The position numbers and the translations under genes were made by a program. This document shows positions 1 through 5,339 of a stretch of 8,716 nt of DNA, one piece after another. Within the stretch, counting starts at the first letter, position 1. The number at the start of each line of letters is the position of its first letter. Where the stretch lies: assembly GCA_013698135.1 (NCBI GenBank), contig JACCVM010000060.1, forward strand, positions 1 through 8,716. The letters run 5' to 3'. Source of the DNA: Euzebyaceae bacterium. Its GTDB lineage: Bacteria > Actinomycetota > Nitriliruptoria > Euzebyales > Egibacteraceae. The notes below the pieces were generated by a model. That model worked only from the letters and a program-made list of their open reading frames with translations, ran no database searches and was not told where the DNA came from.

Positions 1-90
1 CCGTCGTGCGGCAAGCCCGCACGAGTCGGCACCAAGGTCATCGACGGCAAGCGGGTGCGCTTCTGCCGCAAGTGCGACTCGGAGTTCTAG
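1..90 (+). CDS. rplX: Large-subunit ribosomal protein L24, C-terminal fragment (5' end outside window)
   Basis: The window opens in frame inside this gene, and 29 codons run to a TAG at 88-90. The visible peptide contains GKPARVG followed by GKRVRFCRKC, which matches the C-terminal part of bacterial L24, a protein that starts 50S assembly and sits near the polypeptide exit. Three cysteines are visible (residues 3, 22 and 25 of the fragment). The first sits in PSCGKPARVG and the others form CRKC. This resembles L24 variants with a CxxC...CxxC zinc-ribbon-like tail; the partner of the first Cys would lie just left of the window, which is inference. The position directly before rplE fits the canonical spc order. 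rplE starts 2 nt after the stop. The start and N-terminal KOW domain cannot be assessed. Confidence 0.9.
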   Translation, partial: PSCGKPARVGTKVIDGKRVRFCRKCDSEF

Positions 91-92
91 GA

Positions 93-665
93 ATGACCGA
101 CACCTATACACCCAGGCTGAAGCAGCGCTACCGCGACGAAGTCCGCGAGCAGCTCCAGCAGCGTCTCGGCCTGCCCAACATCATGCAGGTGCCGGGGCTG
201 GAGAAGATCGTGGTCAACATGGGCGTTGGTGAGGCCGTCAACGACGCCAAGGCGCTGGACGGCGCCATGCGTGACCTCGCGACGGTGACCGGCCAGAAGC
301 CCTCGTCGCGCCCGGCACGAAAGTCGATCGCCGCGTTCAAGCTGCGAGCCGGGATGCCGATCGGCGCCAAGGTGACGCTGCGGGGCGACCGGATGTGGGA
401 TTTCTTCGACCGGCTACTGTCGGTGGCACTGCCTCGCATCCGCGACTTCCGCGGCCTATCGCCAACCAGCTTCGACGGCCGCGGCAACTACACGTTCGGC
501 GTCACCGAGCAGCTGATCTTTCCCGAGATCGACTACGACGACGTCGACCAGGTGCGCGGCATGGACATCACCATCGTCACGACCGCATCCACCGACGAGC
601 AGGGCCGCGCGCTGCTGGAGGCCTACGGCTTCCCGTTCGCCGGCTCGACGCCCACTGCGGGCTGA
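93..665 (+). CDS. rplE: Large-subunit ribosomal protein L5
   Basis: This 190-residue protein, beginning MTDTYTPRLKQRYRDEV, has the usual length for bacterial L5. Diagnostic stretches are KIVVNMGVGEA near residues 38-48, FKLRAGMPIGAKVTLRG near 83-99, FDGRGNYTFGVTEQ near 127-140 and FPEIDYDDV just after. L5 binds 5S rRNA with L18 and forms part of the central protuberance of the 50S subunit. The reading frame is open further upstream, but ATG at 93 is chosen because it matches the family N-terminus, lies 2 nt after the rplX stop, and follows GGAG at 81-84 within the rplX end. The tail GSTPTAG after the conserved EAYGFPF is slightly longer than minimal homologues. rpsN follows after 10 nt. Confidence 0.98.
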   Translation: MTDTYTPRLKQRYRDEVREQLQQRLGLPNIMQVPGLEKIVVNMGVGEAVNDAKALDGAMRDLATVTGQKPSSRPARKSIAAFKLRAGMPIGAKVTLRGDRMWDFFDRLLSVALPRIRDFRGLSPTSFDGRGNYTFGVTEQLIFPEIDYDDVDQVRGMDITIVTTASTDEQGRALLEAYGFPFAGSTPTAG

Positions 666-675
666 GGAAGAAGCA

Positions 676-861
676 ATGGCCAAGAAATCGATGATCGCCA
701 AGGCGGGACGCAAGCAGAAGTTCGGCGTGCGTGCCTACACCCGCTGCAACCGCTGCGGGCGACCGCGTGCGGTCTATCGCAAGTTCATGCTGTGCCGCGT
801 CTGCTTCCGCGAGTTGGGGCACGCGGGAGACCTGCCCGGAATCCGCAAGGCCTCGTGGTGA
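676..861 (+). CDS. rpsN: Small-subunit ribosomal protein S14, zinc-binding (type Z)
   Basis: This 61-residue protein has the short form of S14 found in Gram-positive bacteria, Thermus and many others. Cysteines at residues 24, 27, 40 and 43 make a CxxC-x12-CxxC zinc knuckle, and the end GDLPGIRKASW is the invariant S14 C-terminus. It is a late-assembling protein of the 30S head. The start at 676 has a good GAGGAAG ribosome binding site (664-670) that overlaps the rplE stop, so it is probably coupled to rplE. Unusually for this operon, 157 nt of non-coding DNA follow before rpsH. Confidence 0.98.
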   Translation: MAKKSMIAKAGRKQKFGVRAYTRCNRCGRPRAVYRKFMLCRVCFRELGHAGDLPGIRKASW

Positions 862-867
862 CGAGTA

Positions 868-937
868 GGTCCGTCGGCTCCGCTCCGGCTCAGCGGGGAC
901 CCCTTACCCCGAGTCGCCTACGCGCAGCCGACGGACC
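868..937 (+). repeat. Perfect 12-bp inverted repeat with 46-nt loop
   Basis: The left arm GGTCCGTCGGCT (868-879) and right arm AGCCGACGGACC (926-937) are exact reverse complements. The loop holds a 5-bp stem, CCGCT (880-884) with AGCGG (892-896). A competing pairing also exists: GTAGG (865-869) with CCTAC (917-921), which uses part of the left arm and so would exclude the full 12-bp stem. Two mutually exclusive folds could form a switch, though the alternative is short. Function is unknown. Confidence 0.75.
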
Positions 938-978
938 CGTGGCGCACCACACTCACGGAATGAGCGATGGACGGGAAG

Positions 979-996
979 TGCTGGATGTGTCCAGTA
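979..996 (+). promoter_or_regulatory. Hairpin just upstream of the rpsH ribosome binding site
   Basis: TGCTGGA (979-985) pairs with TCCAGTA (990-996) across a TGTG loop, giving 7 pairs of which one is G-U. It ends 6 nt before AAGGAG (1003-1008), which serves the rpsH ATG at 1019 with a 10-nt spacing. It could influence ribosome access to rpsH or serve as a protein-binding site. S8 is the known autoregulator of this operon in E. coli, but no S8-site match is claimed here. Confidence 0.4.
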
Positions 997-1018
997 ACCC
1001 CCAAGGAGATGAACGACG

Positions 1019-1417
1019 ATGACGATGACGGATCCGGTTGCGGACATGCTGACGCGTATCCGCAATGCCAATGTGGCGTACAAAGAGGAGATCGCGATGC
1101 CTTCCTCGAAGTTGAAGGCGGCCATCGCTGACATCCTCAAGCGCGAGGGCTACATCCGCGACTACCTCGTGGAGCCGTCCAAGCCGCAAGCTACGCTGAA
1201 GCTGGCGCTGAAGTACTCCCGGGAGCGCGAGCGCTCCTTGTCTGGCGTGCGACGCGTGTCCAAGCCCGGTCTGCGCGTGTACGCCAAGCGCGACGAGGTG
1301 CCCCGTGTCCTGGGCGGGCTCGGCGTGGCGATCTTGTCCACCTCCTCCGGCCTGATGACCGACCGCGAGGCCCGCAAGGCGGGCGTCGGCGGCGAGGTCC
1401 TGGCCTACGTCTGGTAG
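1019..1417 (+). CDS. rpsH: Small-subunit ribosomal protein S8
   Basis: The 132-residue product begins MTMTDPVADMLTRIRNA, as S8 does, and ends GGEVLAYVW. The family signature GVAILSTSSGLMTDREAR lies at about residues 102-119. S8 binds the central domain of 16S rRNA early in 30S assembly and in E. coli represses the spc operon by binding its mRNA. ATG at 1019 is preferred over the second ATG at 1025 because AAGGAG at 1003-1008 is 10 nt from the first and 16 from the second. The gene is preceded by the structured 157-nt spacer and followed by rplF after 8 nt. Confidence 0.98.
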   Translation: MTMTDPVADMLTRIRNANVAYKEEIAMPSSKLKAAIADILKREGYIRDYLVEPSKPQATLKLALKYSRERERSLSGVRRVSKPGLRVYAKRDEVPRVLGGLGVAILSTSSGLMTDREARKAGVGGEVLAYVW

Positions 1418-1425
1418 AGGCTGTT

Positions 1426-1965
1426 ATGAGTCGAATCGGTAGGCAGCCCGTTGCGATCCCCTCGGGGGTCGACGTGTCGCTGTCCGGCTCCACGCTGACC
1501 GTCACCGGCCCGAGGGGCACACTGACGCAGCGCATCCATCCCGAGATCAGCGTTGACGTGGCCGACGGCGTGGTCCACGTGACCCGCCCCGACGACGAGC
1601 GGGAGCACCGGTCCCTGCACGGGCTCTTCCGCTCGCTGATCGCCAACATGGTGACCGGCGTCACCGACGGCTACACGCGCCGGCTGGAGATCGTCGGCGT
1701 CGGCTACCGGGCCGCCGCCCGTGGCAACAACGGCTTAACCCTGCAGATGGGATTCAGCCATCCCGTGGAGTTCAACGCGCCCGAGGGGATCTCCTTCGAG
1801 GTCGCTTCCCCCACGCGGATCGCCGTGAGTGGTGCCGACAAGCAGTTGGTGGGCCAGGTCGCCGCCAACATTCGCGCCATCCGGCGACCCGAGCCGTACA
1901 AGGGCAAAGGCATCCGCTACGAGGGCGAGCAGATCCGACGCAAGTCCGGCAAGGCCGCCGGCTAG
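1426..1965 (+). CDS. rplF: Large-subunit ribosomal protein L6
   Basis: This 179-residue protein opens MSRIGRQPVAIPSGVDV, the usual L6 start, and contains the repeated beta-sheet domains typical of L6. The C-terminal signature PEPYKGKGIRYEGE begins at about residue 155. L6 binds 23S rRNA near the GTPase-associated centre. AGAGG at 1416-1420 overlaps the rpsH stop and gives a 5-nt spacing, so coupling to rpsH is likely. The stop at 1963-1965 lies inside a short palindrome (1959-1974). Confidence 0.98.
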   Translation: MSRIGRQPVAIPSGVDVSLSGSTLTVTGPRGTLTQRIHPEISVDVADGVVHVTRPDDEREHRSLHGLFRSLIANMVTGVTDGYTRRLEIVGVGYRAAARGNNGLTLQMGFSHPVEFNAPEGISFEVASPTRIAVSGADKQLVGQVAANIRAIRRPEPYKGKGIRYEGEQIRRKSGKAAG

Positions 1966-2002
1966 GGCTAGCCGCTGACACGCTCGGGTCACGACGCCCG
2001 AG
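1959..2002 (+). promoter_or_regulatory. Two small palindromes in the rplF-rplR spacer
   Basis: CGGCTAG (1959-1965) and CTAGCCG (1968-1974) form a 7-bp palindrome around GG; it includes the rplF stop codon, and in RNA the innermost pairs would have to open. CTCGGG (1983-1988) and CCCGAG (1997-2002) form a perfect 6-bp stem with an 8-nt loop, ending 8 nt before the rplR ribosome binding site AAGGAG (2011-2016). No T-run follows, so these are not intrinsic terminators. Role unknown; an RNA processing barrier or control of L18 translation are possibilities. Confidence 0.4.
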
Positions 2003-2025
2003 GGGTCGGCAAGGAGACGACGACG

Positions 2026-2409
2026 ATGTCCGCAACTCACAAGAAGCGTGTGGCGCGCCAGCGCCGGCACGCGCGGGTGCGCAAGCACGTGCGCGGCACG
2101 CTCCAGCGCCCGCGCCTGGTGGTGTACCGATCCAACGCCGGCATCTACGCGCAGGTGGTCGACGACGGCGCGGGGCACACGCTGGCCGCGGCCTCTAGCC
2201 TCGACAAGGATCTGTCGGTCGACGACGGCGCCGGCGGCGGCGGCGGCGGCGGCAAGGTCGGCGTCGCCGGCGCCGTCGGCAAGCTGGTCGCCGATCGCGC
2301 CAAGTCGGCCGGGATCGAAAGCGTGGTCTTCGACCGCGGCGGTAACCGCTACAGCGGCCGGGTCAAGGCGCTGGCCGACGGTGCCCGCCAAGGCGGGCTG
2401 CACTTCTAG
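2026..2409 (+). CDS. rplR: Large-subunit ribosomal protein L18 with polyglycine loop
   Basis: This 127-residue L18 has the family landmarks RPRLVVYRSNAGIYAQVVDD (residues 28-47), HTLAAASSLDKDL (51-63), VGKLVADRAKSAGI (84-97) and VVFDRGGNRYSGRVKALAD (100-118). L18 carries 5S rRNA into the central protuberance with L5. AAGGAG at 2011-2016 serves ATG 2026. Between the LDKDL and VGKL landmarks the protein has 20 residues, about 5 more than I recall as typical, and they include seven consecutive glycines (residues 70-76) coded by (GGC)7. VDDGAG occurs at both 45-50 and 65-70. The basic N-terminus and the rest of the fold look intact, so the gene should be functional. Confidence 0.97.
   Translation: MSATHKKRVARQRRHARVRKHVRGTLQRPRLVVYRSNAGIYAQVVDDGAGHTLAAASSLDKDLSVDDGAGGGGGGGKVGVAGAVGKLVADRAKSAGIESVVFDRGGNRYSGRVKALADGARQGGLHF
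2157..2231 (+). repeat. In-frame 15-nt direct repeat, copies 60 nt apart
   Basis: GGTCGACGACGGCGC occurs at 2157-2171 and again at 2217-2231, exactly 20 codons apart in rplR. Both copies encode VDDGA, with glycine following in each. The second copy abuts the GGC repeat in the L18 variable loop. This is consistent with a local duplication that reshaped the loop, although convergent GC-rich codon use could also produce it. Confidence 0.6.
2233..2253 (+). repeat. (GGC)7 trinucleotide repeat in rplR
   Basis: Seven perfect GGC triplets encode Gly70-Gly76 of L18. Triplet gain or loss would keep the frame, so this site could vary in length between strains without breaking the gene. All seven codons are identical, which suggests recent slippage, though GGC is also likely a preferred Gly codon here. 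Confidence 0.85.
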
Positions 2410-2423
2410 CAACCGAGTTTTTT
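2381..2423 (+). promoter_or_regulatory. Strong hairpin at the rplR end plus T6 tract, weak terminator-like element
   Basis: GCCCGCC (2383-2389) and GGCGGGC (2392-2398) are perfect complements around AA, inside the last rplR codons; GTGC (2381-2384) with GCAC (2400-2403) can pair as an alternative outer stem. T6 at 2418-2423, rare in this GC-rich DNA, begins about 15-20 nt after the stem. A canonical intrinsic terminator needs the T-run immediately after the stem, and rpsE is needed downstream, so this is at most a pause or partial attenuator. Confidence 0.25.
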
Positions 2424-2424
2424 C

Positions 2425-2452
2425 GTCTGATTGCCGACTCGCTGTCGGAGAC
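2425..2452 (+). promoter_or_regulatory. Bulged stem-loop abutting the rpsE ribosome binding site
   Basis: CCGAC (2434-2438) pairs with GTCGG (2444-2448) over a 5-nt loop, and GTCT (2425-2428) stacks with AGAC (2449-2452), leaving a 5-nt one-sided bulge (2429-2433). The structure ends directly at AAGGGA (2453-2458), the ribosome binding site of rpsE. Bulged stems of this kind can be protein-binding sites, but no specific ligand can be assigned. Confidence 0.45.
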
Positions 2453-2464
2453 AAGGGACACATC

Positions 2465-3058
2465 ATGGCTGGACCAGGAGGAGGCGCCCCGCGCGGTGGC
2501 CGCGGTGGCCGCGACGGTGGTCGCCGCGGCGGACGCGAGGAAGAGCGCAGCCCGTACGAGGAGAAGGTCGTCGCGATCAATCGCGTCGCCAAGGTCGTCA
2601 AGGGGGGCCGGCGCTTCTCGTTCACCGCGCTCGTCGTCGTCGGTGACGCCAACGGCACCGTCGGTGTCGGCTACGGCAAAGCCAAGGAGGTGCCGGCGGC
2701 CATCCAGAAGGGCGTGGAGGAGGCGAAGAAGAACTTCTTCGTCGTGCCGATGATCCAAAAGACCATCGTGCATCCGGTGCTCGGCCATGCCGGCGCCGGC
2801 AAGGTGGTGCTCAAGCCAGCAGCCCCTGGTACGGGCGTCATCGCCGGCGGCCCGGTGCGCGCCGTGCTGGAGTGCGCCGGCATCCACGACGTGCTCGCCA
2901 AGTCGCTGGGCACCTCCAATCCCATCAACGTCGTGCATGCTGCGGTGGCCGCGCTCAAGTCACTGCGCGATCCCGCCAAGGTCGCCGAGCTGCGCGGGCT
3001 GGAGCTGGATGACATGCTGCCGCGCAAGATGCTGGCCAACCTCCGCGGGAGTCGGTGA
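2465..3058 (+). CDS. rpsE: Small-subunit ribosomal protein S5
   Basis: The 197-residue product has a Gly/Arg-rich N-terminus (residues 5-24, including RGGRGGRDGGRRGG), as seen in actinobacterial S5. It is followed by the double-stranded-RNA-binding S5 domain starting near VVAINRVAKVVKGGRRFSF (35-53), with GTVGVGYGKAKEVPAAI at 64-80, and then the C-terminal S5 domain with GGPVRAVLECAGIHDVLAKS at 128-147. S5 acts in 30S assembly, decoding fidelity and mRNA unwinding at the entry channel. The frame is open far upstream inside rplR, but ATG 2465 is chosen from the AAGGGA site (2453-2458, 6-nt spacing) and family length. Its TGA (3056-3058) overlaps the rpmD ATG by one base, indicating translational coupling. 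Confidence 0.97.
   Translation: MAGPGGGAPRGGRGGRDGGRRGGREEERSPYEEKVVAINRVAKVVKGGRRFSFTALVVVGDANGTVGVGYGKAKEVPAAIQKGVEEAKKNFFVVPMIQKTIVHPVLGHAGAGKVVLKPAAPGTGVIAGGPVRAVLECAGIHDVLAKSLGTSNPINVVHAAVAALKSLRDPAKVAELRGLELDDMLPRKMLANLRGSR
3047..3051 (+). promoter_or_regulatory. Ribosome binding site deciding the rpmD start
   Basis: GGGAG lies inside the last rpsE codons. It is 6 nt from ATG 3058 and only 3 nt from the in-frame GTG at 3055, which favours ATG as the rpmD start. Confidence 0.6.
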
Positions 3059-3543
3059 TGGCGCGACGCATGGTCGACGAACCGAACGCCAGCGACGGGC
3101 TGGCCATCACGCAGGTCAAGTCGCTGATCGGCTCCCAGCGGCGTCAGCGCGACACCCTGCGCGCGCTTGGCCTGCGACGGATGCATCAGACGGTGACCCA
3201 ACCCGACCGCCCGGAGATCCGCGGCATGATCGCCAAGGTCGCCCACCTGGTGCAGGTCAGCTACGGTGCCGACGGGCAGCCTTTGCAGCTCGCACCCGGC
3301 CAAGAGCCGAAGGGTGCCGGCAACCCGCCGGCGGGTCACGACGTCGCCGACAATGAGGCCGCCGAGCGCGAGGAGGCGCTGCAAGAGGCGCTCGCCGAGC
3401 CGGGCAGCGCCGACGCGGGGAGCCTCGTGCAGCTGCCGCCGACCTTGACCTCCACCGACGCGCCCGATGCACCCAGCAAGCCGGGGACTCCTGCTTCCGA
3501 GGAGGACCCGGCAGCGGGCGAGCTCCAAGGAGACGAGACATGA
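3058..3543 (+). CDS. rpmD: Large-subunit ribosomal protein L30 with long acidic C-terminal extension
   Basis: Residues 15-67 are a clear L30 core: LAITQVKSLIGSQRRQRDTL, then LRALGLRRMHQTV, then DRPEIRGMIAKVAHLVQV. Bacterial L30 is normally about 60 residues, whereas this product is 161. About 14 residues precede the core, and about 90 (roughly 72-161) follow it. The tail is low in complexity, rich in Ala, Pro, Gly, Glu and Asp, has no Cys, and from residue 75 carries about 18 acidic against 3 Lys/Arg/His residues. Residues 97-114 (ADNEAAEREEALQEALAE) could form a short helix; the rest looks disordered. The frame is uninterrupted to a TGA (3541-3543) that overlaps the rplO ATG in an ATGA junction, so the tail looks like a maintained part of the gene and not a run-on. 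Its role is unknown. A GTG at 3055 is an alternative start adding one residue. Confidence 0.93.
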   Translation: MARRMVDEPNASDGLAITQVKSLIGSQRRQRDTLRALGLRRMHQTVTQPDRPEIRGMIAKVAHLVQVSYGADGQPLQLAPGQEPKGAGNPPAGHDVADNEAAEREEALQEALAEPGSADAGSLVQLPPTLTSTDAPDAPSKPGTPASEEDPAAGELQGDET

Positions 3544-3998
3544 AGATTCATCACCTCAAGCCCGCACCGGGGGCGCACAGGGCCAAGACCCGCAAGGGCC
3601 GTGGCGAGGCCGCGGGCAAGGGCAAGACCGCCGGCCGGGGCACCAAGGGCTCGGGGGCCCGACGCAACATGCCCGCCGGGTTTGAGGGCGGCCAGATGCC
3701 GCTGCAGCGCCGGCTGCCCAAGCTGGCGGGGTTCACGCCGCGCAACCGCGTGGAGTACGCGACCGTGAACGTCGGTCGCATCGACACCGCCTTCGACGAC
3801 GGCAGCGAGGTGACGCCCGAGGCGCTGCGCGCCAAGGGCCTGATCCGACGCGGCGCCGCACCAGTCAAGATCCTCGGCAACGGTGAGCTGACCAAGCCAC
3901 TGACCGTGGCCGCTCACGCCTTCACGGCATCAGCACAACAGAAGGTGGAGGCGCAGGGCGGAACGCTGCGAGCGATCCCCCGGCGCTCACAGCCGTAG
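3540..3998 (+). CDS. rplO: Large-subunit ribosomal protein L15
   Basis: The 152-residue product opens MKIHHLKPAPGAHRAKTRKG, followed by the Gly/Arg/Lys-rich segment GRGTKGSGARR and FEGGQMPLQRRLPKLAGF, the recognised L15 N-terminal extension that threads into 23S rRNA. The C-terminal globular part contains GAAPVKILGNGELTKPL near residues 105-121. AAGGAGA at 3528-3533, within the rpmD tail codons, serves ATG 3540, which overlaps the rpmD stop by 4 nt. The next gene, secY, begins after 36 nt. Length and motifs are typical; nothing is missing. Confidence 0.97.
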   Translation: MKIHHLKPAPGAHRAKTRKGRGEAAGKGKTAGRGTKGSGARRNMPAGFEGGQMPLQRRLPKLAGFTPRNRVEYATVNVGRIDTAFDDGSEVTPEALRAKGLIRRGAAPVKILGNGELTKPLTVAAHAFTASAQQKVEAQGGTLRAIPRRSQP

Positions 3999-4034
3999 GC
4001 TTGAGGGTCCGGGCGACCAAGGAGAGGTCCCGCG

Positions 4035-5330
4035 ATGCTGCGCGCGTTCGGCAACGCCTTCAAGATCCCCGATCTGCGGGGCAAGATCCTGTTCACGCTC
4101 GCGATCATCGCGGTCTACCGGCTCGGCTCGTTCGTGCCGATTCCGGGCGTGGACTACGGCGTGCTGCGCGGCGTCCTCGAGCAATTCAACGCCACCGGCA
4201 TCGGTCAGATCCTGAACCTGTTCTCGGGCGGCGCGCTCAGCCAGCTGGCGGTGTTCGCGCTCGGGATCATGCCCTACATCACGGCCAGCATCATCATGCA
4301 GCTGCTGACGGTGGTGATCCCCAAGCTGGAGGAGTGGCAGAAGGAAGGCGAGACCGGCACCAAGCGGATCACCCAGTACACGCGCTACCTGACCATCGCG
4401 CTGGCGATCCTGCAGTCGACCGCGCTGATCGTGCTGATCCAGTCCGGTCAGCTGTTCCAGGGCATCCCCGAAGCCACCAACCTGATCCCCAACCCGTCGG
4501 TCCCGATCCGCATGCTGATGGTGCTCACACTGACGGCGGGCACCGCCTTCATCATGTGGCTGGGCGAGCTGAGCACTCAGCGCGGCATCGGCAACGGCAT
4601 GTCTCTGATCATCTTCTCGGCGATCGTGTCCGAGCTGCCCAGCCAGGGCAACGCCATCCTGCAGCGCGACAACGGTGAAATCCTGTTTCCGATCACCATG
4701 CTGGTTGGCCTGCTGCTGATCGTCGGGGTGGTGTTCGTCGAGCAGGGCCAGCGGCGCATCCCGGTGCAGTACGCCAAGCGCCAGGTGGGCCGTCGCACCT
4801 ACGGCGGCACGTCGACCTATATCCCGCTGAAGGTCAACCAGTCGGGTGTGATCCCGATCATCTTCGCGTCGTCGCTGCTGTACCTGCCGACGCTGCTGTC
4901 GTCGGTCATCAATCGCCCTGGCGTCCAGACGTTCGTCGACAACTACTTCACCCAGGGCAACCACCCGCTGTACATCGCGACGTTCTTCGTGCTGGTGATC
5001 TTCTTCGCGTACTTCTACACGGCGATCACGTTCAACCCGATCGACGTGGCCGACAACATGAAGAAGTACGGCGGGTTCATCCCCGGCATCCGGCCAGGGC
5101 GGCCGACCGCCGAGTACCTGGATCGGGTTCTGACCCGCATCACGCTGCCCGGCTCGCTGTACCTGGCCTGTCTGGCCATCCTGCCGCTCATCGTCCTTGG
5201 CATCGCCGGCGTGCAGTTCCCGTTTGGCGGCTCCACGCTGCTGATCGTGGTTGGCGTTGGCCTGGAGACCATGAAGCAGCTGGAGTCCCAGCTGCTGCAA
5301 CGTCACTACGAGGGCTTCCTCAAGACTTAG
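4035..5330 (+). CDS. secY: Protein translocase subunit SecY
   Basis: This 431-residue membrane protein is the channel of the SecYEG translocon, which exports and inserts nascent proteins with SecA or the ribosome. About ten hydrophobic segments are visible, near residues 18-37, 68-95, 116-137, 158-177, 183-201, 217-236, 271-292, 310-332, 371-391 and 397-412. Signature stretches include RLGSFVPIPGVD (29-40), SQLAVFALGIMPYITASIIM (69-88), the cytoplasmic GQRRIPVQYAKR (238-249) and ITFNPIDVADNMKKYGGFIP (331-350), with the GIRPG loop at 351-355. AAGGAGAGG (4019-4027) gives a strong ribosome binding site 7 nt from ATG 4035. The position between rplO and adk is canonical. The start is well supported and length is normal. 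Confidence 0.98.
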   Translation: MLRAFGNAFKIPDLRGKILFTLAIIAVYRLGSFVPIPGVDYGVLRGVLEQFNATGIGQILNLFSGGALSQLAVFALGIMPYITASIIMQLLTVVIPKLEEWQKEGETGTKRITQYTRYLTIALAILQSTALIVLIQSGQLFQGIPEATNLIPNPSVPIRMLMVLTLTAGTAFIMWLGELSTQRGIGNGMSLIIFSAIVSELPSQGNAILQRDNGEILFPITMLVGLLLIVGVVFVEQGQRRIPVQYAKRQVGRRTYGGTSTYIPLKVNQSGVIPIIFASSLLYLPTLLSSVINRPGVQTFVDNYFTQGNHPLYIATFFVLVIFFAYFYTAITFNPIDVADNMKKYGGFIPGIRPGRPTAEYLDRVLTRITLPGSLYLACLAILPLIVLGIAGVQFPFGGSTLLIVVGVGLETMKQLESQLLQRHYEGFLKT

Positions 5331-5339
5331 GAGATCGTC

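Larger units (their letters stand above)
862..1018 (+). other. Structured intergenic spacer between rpsN and rpsH
   Basis: This is a 157-nt gap where a few bases are usual. It holds a long perfect inverted repeat (868-937), a smaller stem inside its loop (880-884 with 892-896), a second hairpin (979-996) and the rpsH ribosome binding site AAGGAG at 1003-1008. No convincing protein-coding gene fits. There is no T-run after either hairpin, so an intrinsic terminator is not supported. I see no clear -35/-10 pair. A cis-regulatory mRNA element acting on S8 and the downstream genes is the most natural reading, but that is inference. Confidence 0.6.

Noticed and set aside
6..92. 29-codon upstream extension of rplE
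   Set aside because: It lies in the rplX coding sequence in another frame and does not resemble the L5 N-terminus; ATG 93 has a suitable ribosome binding site.
2383..2423. Intrinsic terminator between rplR and rpsE
   Set aside because: The T6 is separated from the GC stem by about 15-20 nt and the essential rpsE follows in the same direction; the geometry is wrong for a standard terminator.
2048..2464. Upstream in-frame extension of rpsE through rplR
   Set aside because: The frame is open only because of base composition. L18 is the real product there, and S5 starts at 2465 with its own ribosome binding site.
4001..4678. 225-codon + strand frame overlapping secY
   Set aside because: Out of frame with secY, Arg/Ala/His-rich shadow translation; SecY itself is fully supported in the other frame.
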